A stretch of DNA of 19,172 nt from Gammaproteobacteria bacterium. Its GTDB lineage: Bacteria > Pseudomonadota > Gammaproteobacteria > Arenicellales > Arenicellaceae. The position numbers and the translations under genes are program-made. The notes under the pieces were generated by a model. That model did no database searches, was not told where the DNA came from, and saw only the letters and a list, made by a program, of their open reading frames with translations. Location: positions 1,719-20,890 of the forward strand of contig DNHK01000412.1 in assembly GCA_003485905.1 (NCBI GenBank), read 5' to 3'. Positions within the stretch are counted from its first letter, which is position 1; each line of letters begins with the position of its first letter. Positions 1-6,729 of this stretch are shown here, piece after piece.

Positions 1-256
1 ATGGCGAAAGGTGCAAACCTCTCAATAAGTTAGCACGCAGTGGGGTAAGGTGATATTCACTACCCCAGTCACGAATATGATTTTTGAGCTCAGCCGAAGA
101 GCTGCTCAAGTCCTCTGATTTCTTAAGGACTTTACGTAAATACTGTTCAGTCTCCGAGCCATCAGAATAGGCGAAGTCTTTTTGCGCCGCCGGATGAACA
201 TAAACACCGTGCTCATTCTTAACCAGTTTGTTTAGTTCAACTAACGACGCACTCAT
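1..256 (-). CDS. Partial: N-terminus of a probable O-antigen methyltransferase/glycosyltransferase
   Basis: Only the first 85 codons are inside the window; the gene continues past the left edge. The start ATG at 256-254 shares one base with the stop codon of wzt (TGATG), so it is probably translationally coupled to the exporter ATPase. The N-terminus begins MSASLVELNK and contains a YSDGSETEQYL stretch (about residues 31-41) and DWGSEYHLTPLRANLLR (about 64-80). The pattern W-x-S-E-Y-H-L-[ST]-x-x-R-x-N-L-L-R is what I remember just upstream of the SAM-binding domain in large methyltransferase/glycosyltransferase proteins of O-antigen clusters; that is recall, not a search. No SAM-binding GxGxG motif is visible because it would lie outside the window. 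A role in modifying or terminating the glycan that Wzt recognises is inferred from position. The coding region is certain; the function is moderately supported. Confidence 0.6.
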   Translation of the reverse strand, partial: MSASLVELNKLVKNEHGVYVHPAAQKDFAYSDGSETEQYLRKVLKKSEDLSSSSAELKNHIRDWGSEYHLTPLRANLLRGLHLSP

Positions 257-1548
257 CAAACTTCCCTAATCTCGCCGTTAAGCGCGGCCAACCCAAAGGC
301 CGTTTGTTGATCTTCAACCCTTAAATGAATCATGTCGTAGCGACGATCGATAGCAACGTTATCTTTATCATTATCGTCTTGCGCCACACCTATAGATATA
401 AAGTAATCGCCGGCGAGCAAATTCAGCTTTAACTCACACTGAAACTGTATCGTCTGGCCCGCTTTGGCAGTTACGGAAACTTTTCCGTTAATTCGTGAGT
501 TAGTGCCATAAATCGCAGTTCCATCGGGTGTTTTAACCGTCACGCCATAGATCAACCGATCAAGCTCACTATGAAAATGCACTACAAATCGGAGTAGAAC
601 GTTATCCCCACTAGTGCAACTGTGCCTCACGGCCGCATCGTTACAGCTTAATTGGTAATCAATAATCTCCGCTCGTCGGTCTCCCCAACGGTGCTCCGCG
701 GCATTATAGGTTGGGTGGCTCGGGCAAGCGTCAACCGCAGGATCGAGACTAAGACCAGCACTACCATCTTTATCTACACCACCACTACGATCTGCCAACT
801 CAACCGAATCTGATGAAAACATCATTTCCAGATATTCGTGCACTACATCTTTAGGCTCACCTGATTTGCGCACCTTGCCCTCCTCTAACAATATTGCGCG
901 ATCACAATAATTAATAATGCTTTCGGTAGAGTGAGTAACAAACAAAATGGCAACGCCTTGATTCTTCAGTTCTTCAAGCCGACGGAAGCATTTACGCTGA
1001 AAACGTATATCTCCAACAGCCAATGCTTCATCAATAATCAGAATGTCAGGCTGCATATTTATTGCAACCGCAAATGCCAACCGCACATACATCCCACTAG
1101 AATAAGTTTTAACTGGCCGGTGCATAAATTCACCCAACCCTGAAAACTCAACAATGTCTGGCAATTTGGCTCGAAACTCTTCTCTGCTTAAACCCAATAT
1201 CGAAGCATTTAATCGGGCATTTTCCATCCCGGTAAAATCAGGGTTAAAACCAGCCCCTAGTTCCAGTAAAGCTGAAATTCTTCCCTTAGTATGCACCTCA
1301 CCAGAAGTCTCTTGTAAGGTGCCAGCCACTATCTGTAATAGTGTGGATTTGCCCGATCCGTTTTTCCCCACGATTCCAACCGTCTCACCGCGACGTAGCT
1401 CCAAGCTAACCCCTTGAAGGGCAAGAAATTCGTCGTTTAGGTTGAGTCTGTCTCCTGACAAAGATTGCCATAAACGGTGAATAGGCTTGCGATAACTTTG
1501 GTAAGCCTTGGATACATTGTCGACCGTAACCAATAGCTCAGATGACAT
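256..1548 (-). CDS. wzt: O-antigen/polysaccharide ABC exporter ATPase Wzt with C-terminal glycan-binding domain
   Basis: Cytoplasmic ATPase subunit that, with Wzm, flips undecaprenyl-linked polysaccharide across the inner membrane. I start it at ATG 1548 (430 aa), not at the in-frame upstream codon at 1590: translation from 1548 gives MSSELLVTVDN, a GAGGG ribosome site lies 7 nt upstream, and the extension reads as non-conserved residues. Visible motifs are Walker A GKNGSGKST (61-69), ABC signature YSSGMYVRL (149-157), Walker B ILIIDEAL (169-176) and H-loop His206. Residues from about 285 to 430 form an extra beta-rich domain (WGDRRAEI, then YGVTVKTPDG and YFISIGVA). That is the layout of the long Wzt type, whose C-terminal domain recognises a non-reducing-end cap on the glycan. 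The start overlaps the end of wzm by 11 bp; its stop overlaps the next gene by 1 bp. Confidence 0.95.
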   Translation of the reverse strand: MSSELLVTVDNVSKAYQSYRKPIHRLWQSLSGDRLNLNDEFLALQGVSLELRRGETVGIVGKNGSGKSTLLQIVAGTLQETSGEVHTKGRISALLELGAGFNPDFTGMENARLNASILGLSREEFRAKLPDIVEFSGLGEFMHRPVKTYSSGMYVRLAFAVAINMQPDILIIDEALAVGDIRFQRKCFRRLEELKNQGVAILFVTHSTESIINYCDRAILLEEGKVRKSGEPKDVVHEYLEMMFSSDSVELADRSGGVDKDGSAGLSLDPAVDACPSHPTYNAAEHRWGDRRAEIIDYQLSCNDAAVRHSCTSGDNVLLRFVVHFHSELDRLIYGVTVKTPDGTAIYGTNSRINGKVSVTAKAGQTIQFQCELKLNLLAGDYFISIGVAQDDNDKDNVAIDRRYDMIHLRVEDQQTAFGLAALNGEIREV

Positions 1549-2326
1549 CGGCAAACCCTCGTCGAGTGCGGCCAAACCACCAATACCCAAATAGTAAACT
1601 CAGTAATCCAACGAGTGAATAAATACCCAGGCTCTGCCAATCGGGTAATTCGCCCCACATTAAAACCTTACGTAATTCAATTACGATGGTCGTAAGCGGG
1701 TTCATATATATGAACACCTGCCACTTTTCTGGAATGCGAGAAATTGGAAAGAAAATTGGCGACATAAACAACAAGATGGTTGCTACCACGCCAACCATCT
1801 GTGAAACATCGCGCAAATAAACACCCAGTGAGGCCAAAAACCAATTCATTCCAAGCGTTAACAAGACCAAAGGCGCTAGTACTATCGGTACTAATATCGC
1901 TGTCGAAGGTATGGTAAACCCCGCAATCAGCATAAACACCACTAACACGATCAAACTAACAACAAAATGAAACAGGGCCGAACACAAAGTAATTAGTGGC
2001 AATATCTCCAGTGGAAAAACTACCTTCTTAACTAGTTGGACATTGCTGGTAATTAAACCGGGCGCTCGGGTAAGGCACTCGGTAAACAAAGCGTGAACAA
2101 TAAGCCCGGAAAACAAAATCACTCCAAATTGAAGATCGTTTTCTTGCTCCAATCCCCAGCGTGTTTTAAACACAACGCTAAACACGAACATATAAACAGC
2201 AAGCATTACGAGCGGTAGAATAAAGGACCAAACAATTCCGAGCATTGATCCACGATAGCGTTGCAATACTTCACGCTGCGTCATTTGTGCGATCAAGTAG
2301 CGATGCGCTAGTAAATTTCTAATCAA
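1538..2326 (-). CDS. wzm: O-antigen/polysaccharide ABC exporter permease Wzm (ABC-2 family)
   Basis: Integral inner-membrane subunit of the polysaccharide exporter, 262 aa, the usual length for Wzm/TagG/KpsM-type permeases. The N-terminal amphipathic segment QMTQREVLQRYRGSMLGIVW (about 14-33) is the typical entry sequence, followed by about six hydrophobic segments (near 30-52, 65-82, 105-135, 140-165, 175-195 and 230-250). The start codon is TTG at 2326, supported by AAGGGG 7 nt upstream. The first ATG (codon 15) would cut into the conserved N-terminal stretch. It follows rmlA after 42 bp, and wzt begins inside its last codons, so the two exporter subunits are co-translated. No missing motif was noticed. 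The polymer exported cannot be named from this sequence. Confidence 0.93.
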   Translation of the reverse strand: MIRNLLAHRYLIAQMTQREVLQRYRGSMLGIVWSFILPLVMLAVYMFVFSVVFKTRWGLEQENDLQFGVILFSGLIVHALFTECLTRAPGLITSNVQLVKKVVFPLEILPLITLCSALFHFVVSLIVLVVFMLIAGFTIPSTAILVPIVLAPLVLLTLGMNWFLASLGVYLRDVSQMVGVVATILLFMSPIFFPISRIPEKWQVFIYMNPLTTIVIELRKVLMWGELPDWQSLGIYSLVGLLSLLFGYWWFGRTRRGFADVI

Positions 2327-2368
2327 GCAAATTCCCCTTACACTCAGCTGTAAATTTAGATCTCAATA

Positions 2369-3259
2369 TCAACCTCGCACGCCACCTTGTTTATCAAGCT
2401 CCAGTAATCTGAGTAAGTACTGTCCGTAGCCATTCTTTTTGTATTTCTCCCCCATACTAGCCAGCGCCTCATCGTCTATATATCCGTTGCGCCAGGCAAT
2501 CTCTTCAGGACAAGCTATCTTCATCCCTTGTCTATTCTCAATCGTTTCGATAAACATAGAAGCTTGCAACAAAGACTCATGAGTCCCCATATCCAACCAC
2601 GCCATCCCTCGGCCCAAAACTTCAACCGACAAGTCGCCCCACTCGAGGTACTGCTTATTTACATCAGTAATTTCCAATTCACCACGGTGCGAGGGTTTTA
2701 TCTCTTTGGCGACATCAACGACTCGATTGTCATAAAAGTACAATCCAGTTACCGCATAGTTGGACTTCGGCGCTTCAGGTTTTTCTTCCAAGCTCAAGGC
2801 ACGCCACTTGTCGTCAAACTCAACCACACCATAGCGTTCAGGGTCATGCACCGGATAGGCAAATACAGTTGCACCGCGTTCCTTCTCTGCTGCCCGCCTA
2901 AGTGCAACTGATAAATCATGCCCGTGGAACACATTATCGCCCAATACCAAAGCGCAGGGGTCTTTACCGATAAATTCAGCTCCAATAATAAAAGCTTGCG
3001 CCAAGCCATCTGGTGATGGCTGAACAGCGTACGAAAGGTTGATCCCCCAGTCAGCACCATCACCCAATAGCTGCTGAAATCGAGGAGTATCAGAAGGGGT
3101 AGAAATAATCAAAATATCTTTAATTCCCGCTTCCATTAACGAAGACAGCGGGTAATAAATCATCGGTTTGTCGTATACCGGTAATAACTGCTTTGAAACT
3201 GCCTGCGTAACCGGATGCAACCGTGTACCAGAACCACCCGCCAGAATAATGCCTCTCAT
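2369..3259 (-). CDS. rmlA: Glucose-1-phosphate thymidylyltransferase RmlA
   Basis: Cytoplasmic nucleotidyltransferase that makes dTDP-glucose from dTTP and glucose-1-phosphate, the first step toward dTDP-deoxysugars. It has 296 aa, the family's usual size. The N-terminal signature [11 protein letters not shown] (6-16) is present, followed by the sugar-phosphate-binding [18 protein letters not shown] (about 22-39). Further conserved pieces are [41 protein letters not shown] and [12 protein letters not shown]. The ATG at 3259 has GGAG 7 nt upstream. It follows rmlB after 44 bp, a spacer holding a small hairpin-capable palindrome (3287-3301), and precedes wzm by 42 bp. dTDP-rhamnose would also need rmlC and rmlD, neither of which is in the window. 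Confidence 0.97.
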   Translation of the reverse strand: MRGIILAGGSGTRLHPVTQAVSKQLLPVYDKPMIYYPLSSLMEAGIKDILIISTPSDTPRFQQLLGDGADWGINLSYAVQPSPDGLAQAFIIGAEFIGKDPCALVLGDNVFHGHDLSVALRRAAEKERGATVFAYPVHDPERYGVVEFDDKWRALSLEEKPEAPKSNYAVTGLYFYDNRVVDVAKEIKPSHRGELEITDVNKQYLEWGDLSVEVLGRGMAWLDMGTHESLLQASMFIETIENRQGMKIACPEEIAWRNGYIDDEALASMGEKYKKNGYGQYLLRLLELDKQGGVRG

Positions 3260-3286
3260 CCTATATCTCCTGCTTATTGTTATTAA

Positions 3287-3301
3287 CCATAATATTTATG
3301 G
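3287..3301. repeat. Small intercistronic palindrome between rmlB and rmlA
   Basis: CCATAA-TAT-TTATGG: 6-bp perfect arms and a 3-nt loop, just after the rmlB stop codon. It has no T run. It may be a weak mRNA processing or stability hairpin, or chance in an AT-rich spacer. Confidence 0.4.
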
Positions 3302-3303
3302 CC

Positions 3304-4362
3304 CTACCCCTTTGTTCCCAATCGTTCACCCTGGTACTCCGAGCTAACCGCTTCACACCAGGCCTGATTCTCAAGATACCAATCAACGGTGGCCGCCAAG
3401 CCCGTATCAAATGTTTCATCTGGCAACCAATTTAATTTGTCGCCCATCTTGCTCGCATCGATAGCATAGCGCTGGTCATGGCCCGCGCGATCCTTAACAA
3501 AAGTCATCAATTCCTCATACTTAGACCCATCAGATCGCGGTTGGCGCTCGTCCAACAAACTACACAGAATTTTAACAACTTCGATGTTCTGTAATTCATT
3601 GTGCCCGCCAACGTTATAAACCTCGCCCGGCGTACCTTCGTTTACAATTTTCCATAGTGCCTTTACGTGATCCACCACATACAACCAATCGCGAACATTA
3701 TCGCCTTTTCCATAGATTGGCAGTGACTCCTCAGCAAGCGCCTTATGGATAATCAACGGCACAAGTTTCTCTGGGAATTGATAGGGGCCGTAATTATTTG
3801 AGCAATTAGAAATCACCACTGGCAATTGGTAGGTCTTTTGCCAAGCACGTGCCAAATGATCGGACCCTGCCTTACTCGCTGAGTATGGCGAATTCGGTTT
3901 GTATCGAGTGGTCTCGGTAAACAAACCTGTTTCGCCCAGACTGCCATAGACCTCGTCAGTCGAAATGTGATGAAAACGAAAACCATCAAATTTTTCGCCA
4001 TCCAAACTATCTCGATACTCCCGCGCGGCCTCTAACATGGTGTACGTGCCCACCAAGTTTGTCTGAATAAACTCCCCCGGACCATCGATTGAGCGATCAA
4101 CATGCGATTCAGCGGCCAAGTGCATAACTGCATCTGGTTGATACTTGTTTAACAAGCCTCGAATTCCGTCCGCATCTAAAATATCCATCTGATAAAATTG
4201 GTGACGCTCGTGATCTGCAAACTCACCCAACGACAGCAAGCTTCCAGCATAGGTTAGCTTATCTACATTTATGACAGTAGTTTCAGTACTTTCCATCAAA
4301 TAACGCACCAGCGCCGAGCCGATGAAACCAGCACCGCCAGTAATTAATACAGTTTTATGCAT
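3304..4362 (-). CDS. rmlB: dTDP-glucose 4,6-dehydratase RmlB
   Basis: NAD-dependent extended short-chain dehydrogenase that converts dTDP-glucose to dTDP-4-keto-6-deoxyglucose. I start it at ATG 4362 (352 aa). An in-frame TTG at 4374 would add only four residues, and those bases (GGAAAAGAAC) serve better as the ribosome-binding region. Visible motifs are the NAD-binding TGGAGFIGS (8-16), [11 protein letters not shown] (81-91), STDEVYG (134-140) with the dehydratase-specific Asp136-Glu137 pair, and the catalytic Tyr160-x-x-x-Lys164 in [12 protein letters not shown]. The C-terminal [12 protein letters not shown] and [12 protein letters not shown] are also typical. It lies 84 bp downstream of the regulator and 44 bp upstream of rmlA, in the order rmlB-rmlA. 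No obvious terminator separates it from the regulator, so one transcript is likely. Confidence 0.97.
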   Translation of the reverse strand: MHKTVLITGGAGFIGSALVRYLMESTETTVINVDKLTYAGSLLSLGEFADHERHQFYQMDILDADGIRGLLNKYQPDAVMHLAAESHVDRSIDGPGEFIQTNLVGTYTMLEAAREYRDSLDGEKFDGFRFHHISTDEVYGSLGETGLFTETTRYKPNSPYSASKAGSDHLARAWQKTYQLPVVISNCSNNYGPYQFPEKLVPLIIHKALAEESLPIYGKGDNVRDWLYVVDHVKALWKIVNEGTPGEVYNVGGHNELQNIEVVKILCSLLDERQPRSDGSKYEELMTFVKDRAGHDQRYAIDASKMGDKLNWLPDETFDTGLAATVDWYLENQAWCEAVSSEYQGERLGTKG

Positions 4363-4446
4363 GTTCTTTTCCAACCAAGTTTTTCAATGTCTTACTCTAA
4401 AAAGGTGATTCTGTTATTAGTTCTACTTTCGTATCCAATACCGTTG

Positions 4447-5100
4447 CTAGAATCTGTCAGCGAGCTCTTCATTCACAACCGCTTCATCTTCTTGTCTAAA
4501 CGATAGCCCCTTCACGAAGCTCGGCACCATCACACGATCAGTGCCAAAATCTTCACGACACACGGCACTCACTTCTTCAGCACCTCGCAGAGCGGTTACC
4601 AACAACACACTGTTTTGAGGAACCTCTGAGCTTCGCTTCCAAACGGGTAGACCAAAGTATTCGTCCAATTCTGTAGCTGGATCATACAAACCCACAACTT
4701 CAATTTCGCAATTGAGCGATTTTAAATACGCAAGTTCTGTTAAATCCGACAAACCCGCTAAAACGATCCGTCGATGCCCCTGACTAATTGCTTGCTGATA
4801 CAACTCAACATACCAATCGCCTGCCTGACGAAACAAGGTGAAAGAAGTAGAAAGAAAGTCCGTTGTGAGTCTGGCTTTTTCCGCGAAACCTTTCGGGGTA
4901 ATGTAATACAAATACTGATTTGCGCTGGCCGTAGTAACTTTTACAAAGCCCTTACGAATACAACGTTTCAAATATGAATTAGTCAGCCCCAAAGCTACGC
5001 CTAACTGCTTGGCCATACTGCGCTGGCTAAGGTCGTCTTGCTGCTCAATTGCATCTAGCAAATCCAGCGTTAATCGATCTTCTTTCGAGGTGGTGTTCAT
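4447..5100 (-). CDS. EPS-type winged-helix regulator fused to a Rossmann-like domain
   Basis: A 217-aa probable DNA-binding regulator and the first gene of the O-antigen operon. Residues about 8-95 match what I recall of the 'EPS-associated MarR-family' winged helix: DRLTLDLLDAIEQ, then the helix-turn-helix LSQRSMAKQLGVALGLTNSYLKRC (24-47), the wing KGFVKVTTASANQYLYYITPKGFAEKARLT (50-79), and an amphipathic helix. That family is normally about 100 aa. Here about 110 residues follow: RIVLAGLSDLTELAYL (111-126), EIEVVGLYDP (132-141) and VLLVTALRG (165-173). This alternating beta/alpha pattern suggests a Rossmann-like small-ligand or nucleotide-sugar sensor (inference). The start ATG overlaps operator copy 1, there is no good Shine-Dalgarno site, and the promoter predicts about a 3-nt leader. 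Autoregulation is therefore likely; whether it activates or represses the operon is unknown. Confidence 0.85.
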   Translation of the reverse strand: MNTTSKEDRLTLDLLDAIEQQDDLSQRSMAKQLGVALGLTNSYLKRCIRKGFVKVTTASANQYLYYITPKGFAEKARLTTDFLSTSFTLFRQAGDWYVELYQQAISQGHRRIVLAGLSDLTELAYLKSLNCEIEVVGLYDPATELDEYFGLPVWKRSSEVPQNSVLLVTALRGAEEVSAVCREDFGTDRVMVPSFVKGLSFRQEDEAVVNEELADRF

Positions 5101-5110
5101 TTCTTGAACA
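5094..5110. promoter_or_regulatory. Operator copy 1 (inverted repeat over the start codon)
   Basis: TGTTCA-TTTCT-TGAACA: perfect 6-bp arms with a 5-nt spacer. It covers the ATG of the regulator, the predicted transcription start and the last base of the -10 box. It is nearly identical to copy 2 (5116-5132): 14 of the 15 central bases agree, and the outer base pair differs in a compensating way (T/A here, C/G there). Binding here would block promoter clearance or translation initiation. Confidence 0.75.
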
Positions 5111-5138
5111 CTATACGTTCATTTTTTGAACGAGTCAA
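5110..5138 (-). promoter_or_regulatory. Sigma70-type promoter of the regulator/O-antigen operon
   Basis: On the minus strand, a -35 box TTGACT (5138-5133) and a -10 box TATAGT (5115-5110) are separated by exactly 17 nt. The spacer is itself operator copy 2. The predicted transcription start is near 5103, about 3 nt before the ATG at 5100, so the message would be nearly leaderless. Five of six bases match consensus at -35 and five of six at -10 (TATAAT). This is a pattern read, not an experimental start site. Confidence 0.75.
5116..5132. promoter_or_regulatory. Operator copy 2 (inverted repeat filling the promoter spacer)
   Basis: CGTTCA-TTTTT-TGAACG: perfect 6-bp arms with a 5-nt spacer, occupying exactly the 17 nt between the -35 and -10 boxes. 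Its centre is 22 bp from that of copy 1, about two helical turns, so two bound dimers would sit on the same face of the DNA. Occupation would exclude RNA polymerase. Confidence 0.75.
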
Positions 5139-5481
5139 AAGCATATCTATTGAGTCTATCCAGAACACAAAGAGGAATTTATTATCTTTGTTTCGCGCGT
5201 CTTCTGAAAACACAGAGATGCAGATAACTTTAACGAATATTATTACTACTAAATTGAACTGTTCAGTGGCCCCACCAAGACCCTGACCAATGCATCTATA
5301 ACCAGCTACCGCCGTCTACAGATAAATCGATTGTTTGGTAGCCAGCAGGTGATGTTAAACTTGGTGGAATTAGGCTTCGAACTTCCAACTTAGTACAAGA
5401 GACTAGACTAACTCAGCGTTAGAGCGTTTTTTAAAGTTCAGCTTACCCAATTAAAATCGATTCATCCCAGGATAAAAATTA
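5139..5481. other. Non-coding region between the regulator and the SGNH gene
   Basis: About 340 bp with no convincing gene. It holds an ops-like octamer on the minus strand (5306-5313). A TGAAC-T-GTTCA palindrome at 5255-5265 uses the operator half-site words in a different spacing. A short plus-strand hairpin (5408-5412 pairing with 5418-5422) is followed by six T residues at 5427-5432, a weak terminator-like signal. One plus-strand frame is open from 5253 to 5393 without a usable start codon and could be the tail of a lost gene. No confident promoter for the plus-strand SGNH gene was found. Confidence 0.5.
5306..5313 (-). promoter_or_regulatory. ops-like element (GGCGGTAG) upstream of the O-antigen operon
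   Basis: The minus strand reads GGCGGTAGCTGG from 5313 downward. The first nine bases equal the E. coli ops core (GGCGGTAGCGTG), at which RfaH is recruited to RNA polymerase in polysaccharide-operon leaders. The tenth and eleventh bases differ. It lies about 205 nt before the regulator's ATG, a normal distance and the right orientation. It would be transcribed only from a promoter further upstream than the one at 5110-5138, and I could not identify one. An 8-base word can occur by chance in a window of this size. Confidence 0.35.
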
Positions 5482-6729
5482 GTGAAATCTAATCTCACAG
5501 TCAAACTGATTGCTGCCGTGTTCGTTCTTTTCGTTTGCGAAGGGATTGCCCGCTTGGGACTAAATATTTTCCAAACAAATTTTCAACAGGACTGGCGTTT
5601 TCAGGACTGGCGTTTTACAAGTGTTAACTATACTGAGGTCGTAAAACAGAAAAGATCGATGGTCGAAGACATCTTGTTGGATAACGGTGGGTATATCCAA
5701 CTAGACGCTGACCTGGGGTGGACGGTAAAACCAAATGGGATAGAAGGACGGCCCTCAGATGGTGTTTACAATGATCGGCTATATCAAGCCAATAGCGATG
5801 GCATTCGTAGCTCTCACGAATACCAACGTAACCCATCTAGTGATGTCGTCCGAGTCGCTGTGTTCGGGGATTCATTTTCACATGCAGACGATGTTTCGAA
5901 TGATGCTGCCTGGACAGCGGTTTGGGAACAATCTAATTCGAATCTAGAGGTGCTCAACTTCGGAGTACCGGGATTTGGCACAGATCAGGCTTATTTGCGC
6001 TACCAAAAGGAAGGAAAGGAATTTTCTCCCGACATAACAGTCCTAGGAATCATGTCAGAAAACCTGATGCGCAACGTGAACACTTTCGTCCCTTTTTATC
6101 GCCCTGACGCATGGCCGACCAGCAAGCCCAGATTTGTATTTGCTCCTGATGGATCATTTACTCTAAAAGAAAACTTTTTTCGTGATCGTTCAGATTATCA
6201 GGCATTAATTGATGATTTACCGGCCACACTTTTAGAATTAGGCGAACATGATTGGTGGTATAACGCAAAGTACAAACCTGGAATTCTGGATAATTCTAGT
6301 CTGTTCCAGCTACTTCACTATAGTTATATTTTGTTTCGATATCCCTGGATGCTGGATGATCGGAGCTTGTACAAAAAAGAATCCGAACACTATAAAATTC
6401 TACTTGAGATAATCCAGCGATTTTCCAAGGAAGTTGAGGAAAGTGGATCAACCCCGGTTATCGTGCTTTTTCCATCGCTTGAGGTGCTCGAGAAATTTAG
6501 AGTGGACGGTAATCTTATGTATAGTCCACTCCTGGACGATCTTGATAAGCAATCTATAAGGTACGTGGATGTACTCGATGGTTTCACTAAATATGGCGGA
6601 GACGTTGATGTGCGGGGGCTTATCCCAGGCCACAATAGTGTTATCGGGAACGAGATGGCCGCAAGATATATTAATGAAGAGCTACAGGTTTTGATTGAAA
6701 GCAATTTGACTACGAAGCAAAATCGTTAG
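5482..6729 (+). CDS. Membrane-anchored SGNH/GDSL-fold hydrolase or O-acyltransferase-like protein
   Basis: A 415-aa protein starting at GTG 5482, with AGGA about 9 nt upstream. Residues 7-27 form one hydrophobic N-terminal segment (signal anchor or uncleaved signal), so the rest should be periplasmic. SGNH-family blocks are visible: block I VFGDSFS (127-133, nucleophile Ser131), block II NFGVPGFGTDQAYL (159-172, oxyanion Gly), block III GIMSEN (189-194, Asn194) and a C-terminal GLIPGHNSVIGN (379-390, catalytic His384). The family includes esterases and AlgJ/AlgX-like O-acetyltransferases of exopolysaccharides, so esterification or de-esterification of a surface glycan is a fair inference from the neighbourhood, but the substrate is unknown. 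A perfect 15-bp tandem duplication gives QDWRFQDWRF at residues 36-45. It is transcribed away from the O-antigen operon and looks more AT-rich by eye than the genes around it. Confidence 0.8.
   Translation: MKSNLTVKLIAAVFVLFVCEGIARLGLNIFQTNFQQDWRFQDWRFTSVNYTEVVKQKRSMVEDILLDNGGYIQLDADLGWTVKPNGIEGRPSDGVYNDRLYQANSDGIRSSHEYQRNPSSDVVRVAVFGDSFSHADDVSNDAAWTAVWEQSNSNLEVLNFGVPGFGTDQAYLRYQKEGKEFSPDITVLGIMSENLMRNVNTFVPFYRPDAWPTSKPRFVFAPDGSFTLKENFFRDRSDYQALIDDLPATLLELGEHDWWYNAKYKPGILDNSSLFQLLHYSYILFRYPWMLDDRSLYKKESEHYKILLEIIQRFSKEVEESGSTPVIVLFPSLEVLEKFRVDGNLMYSPLLDDLDKQSIRYVDVLDGFTKYGGDVDVRGLIPGHNSVIGNEMAARYINEELQVLIESNLTTKQNR
5587..5616 (+). repeat. 15-bp perfect tandem duplication inside the SGNH gene
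   Basis: CAGGACTGGCGTTTT occurs twice with no gap (5587-5601 and 5602-5616). It keeps the reading frame and duplicates QDWRF. It lies in the linker between the membrane anchor and the SGNH domain, where length change should be tolerated. Identity of both copies suggests a recent slippage event. Confidence 0.9.

Noticed and set aside
1549..1590. 14-codon N-terminal extension of wzt
   Set aside because: It overlaps wzm coding sequence, while ATG 1548 has a good GAGGG site and yields the normal Wzt N-terminus.
2528..2911. Plus-strand 127-codon frame inside rmlA
   Set aside because: It is antisense to a gene with full family conservation; composition and lack of motifs mark it as a shadow.
4363..4374. 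TTG start four codons upstream in rmlB
   Set aside because: The bases form the purine-rich ribosome-binding region for ATG 4362, which gives the canonical N-terminus.
5255..5265. TGAAC-T-GTTCA as a third operator
   Set aside because: The half-site words are the same but orientation and spacing differ from the promoter pair, so it is recorded as a possible auxiliary site only.
5104..5286. Small plus-strand open frame of 60 codons opposite the regulator promoter
   Set aside because: It begins with TTG inside operator copy 1, has no ribosome site, low-complexity Ser/Thr-rich content and no recognisable motif; the region is better explained as promoter and leader DNA.
5255..5313. A full JUMPstart element
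   Set aside because: Only the ops-like octamer (with one further matching base) is present in the right orientation; the rest of the 39-nt JUMPstart pattern is not seen.
6390..6704. Minus-strand 104-codon frame inside the SGNH gene
   Set aside because: Ser/Thr-rich antisense shadow with no motif or ribosome site.
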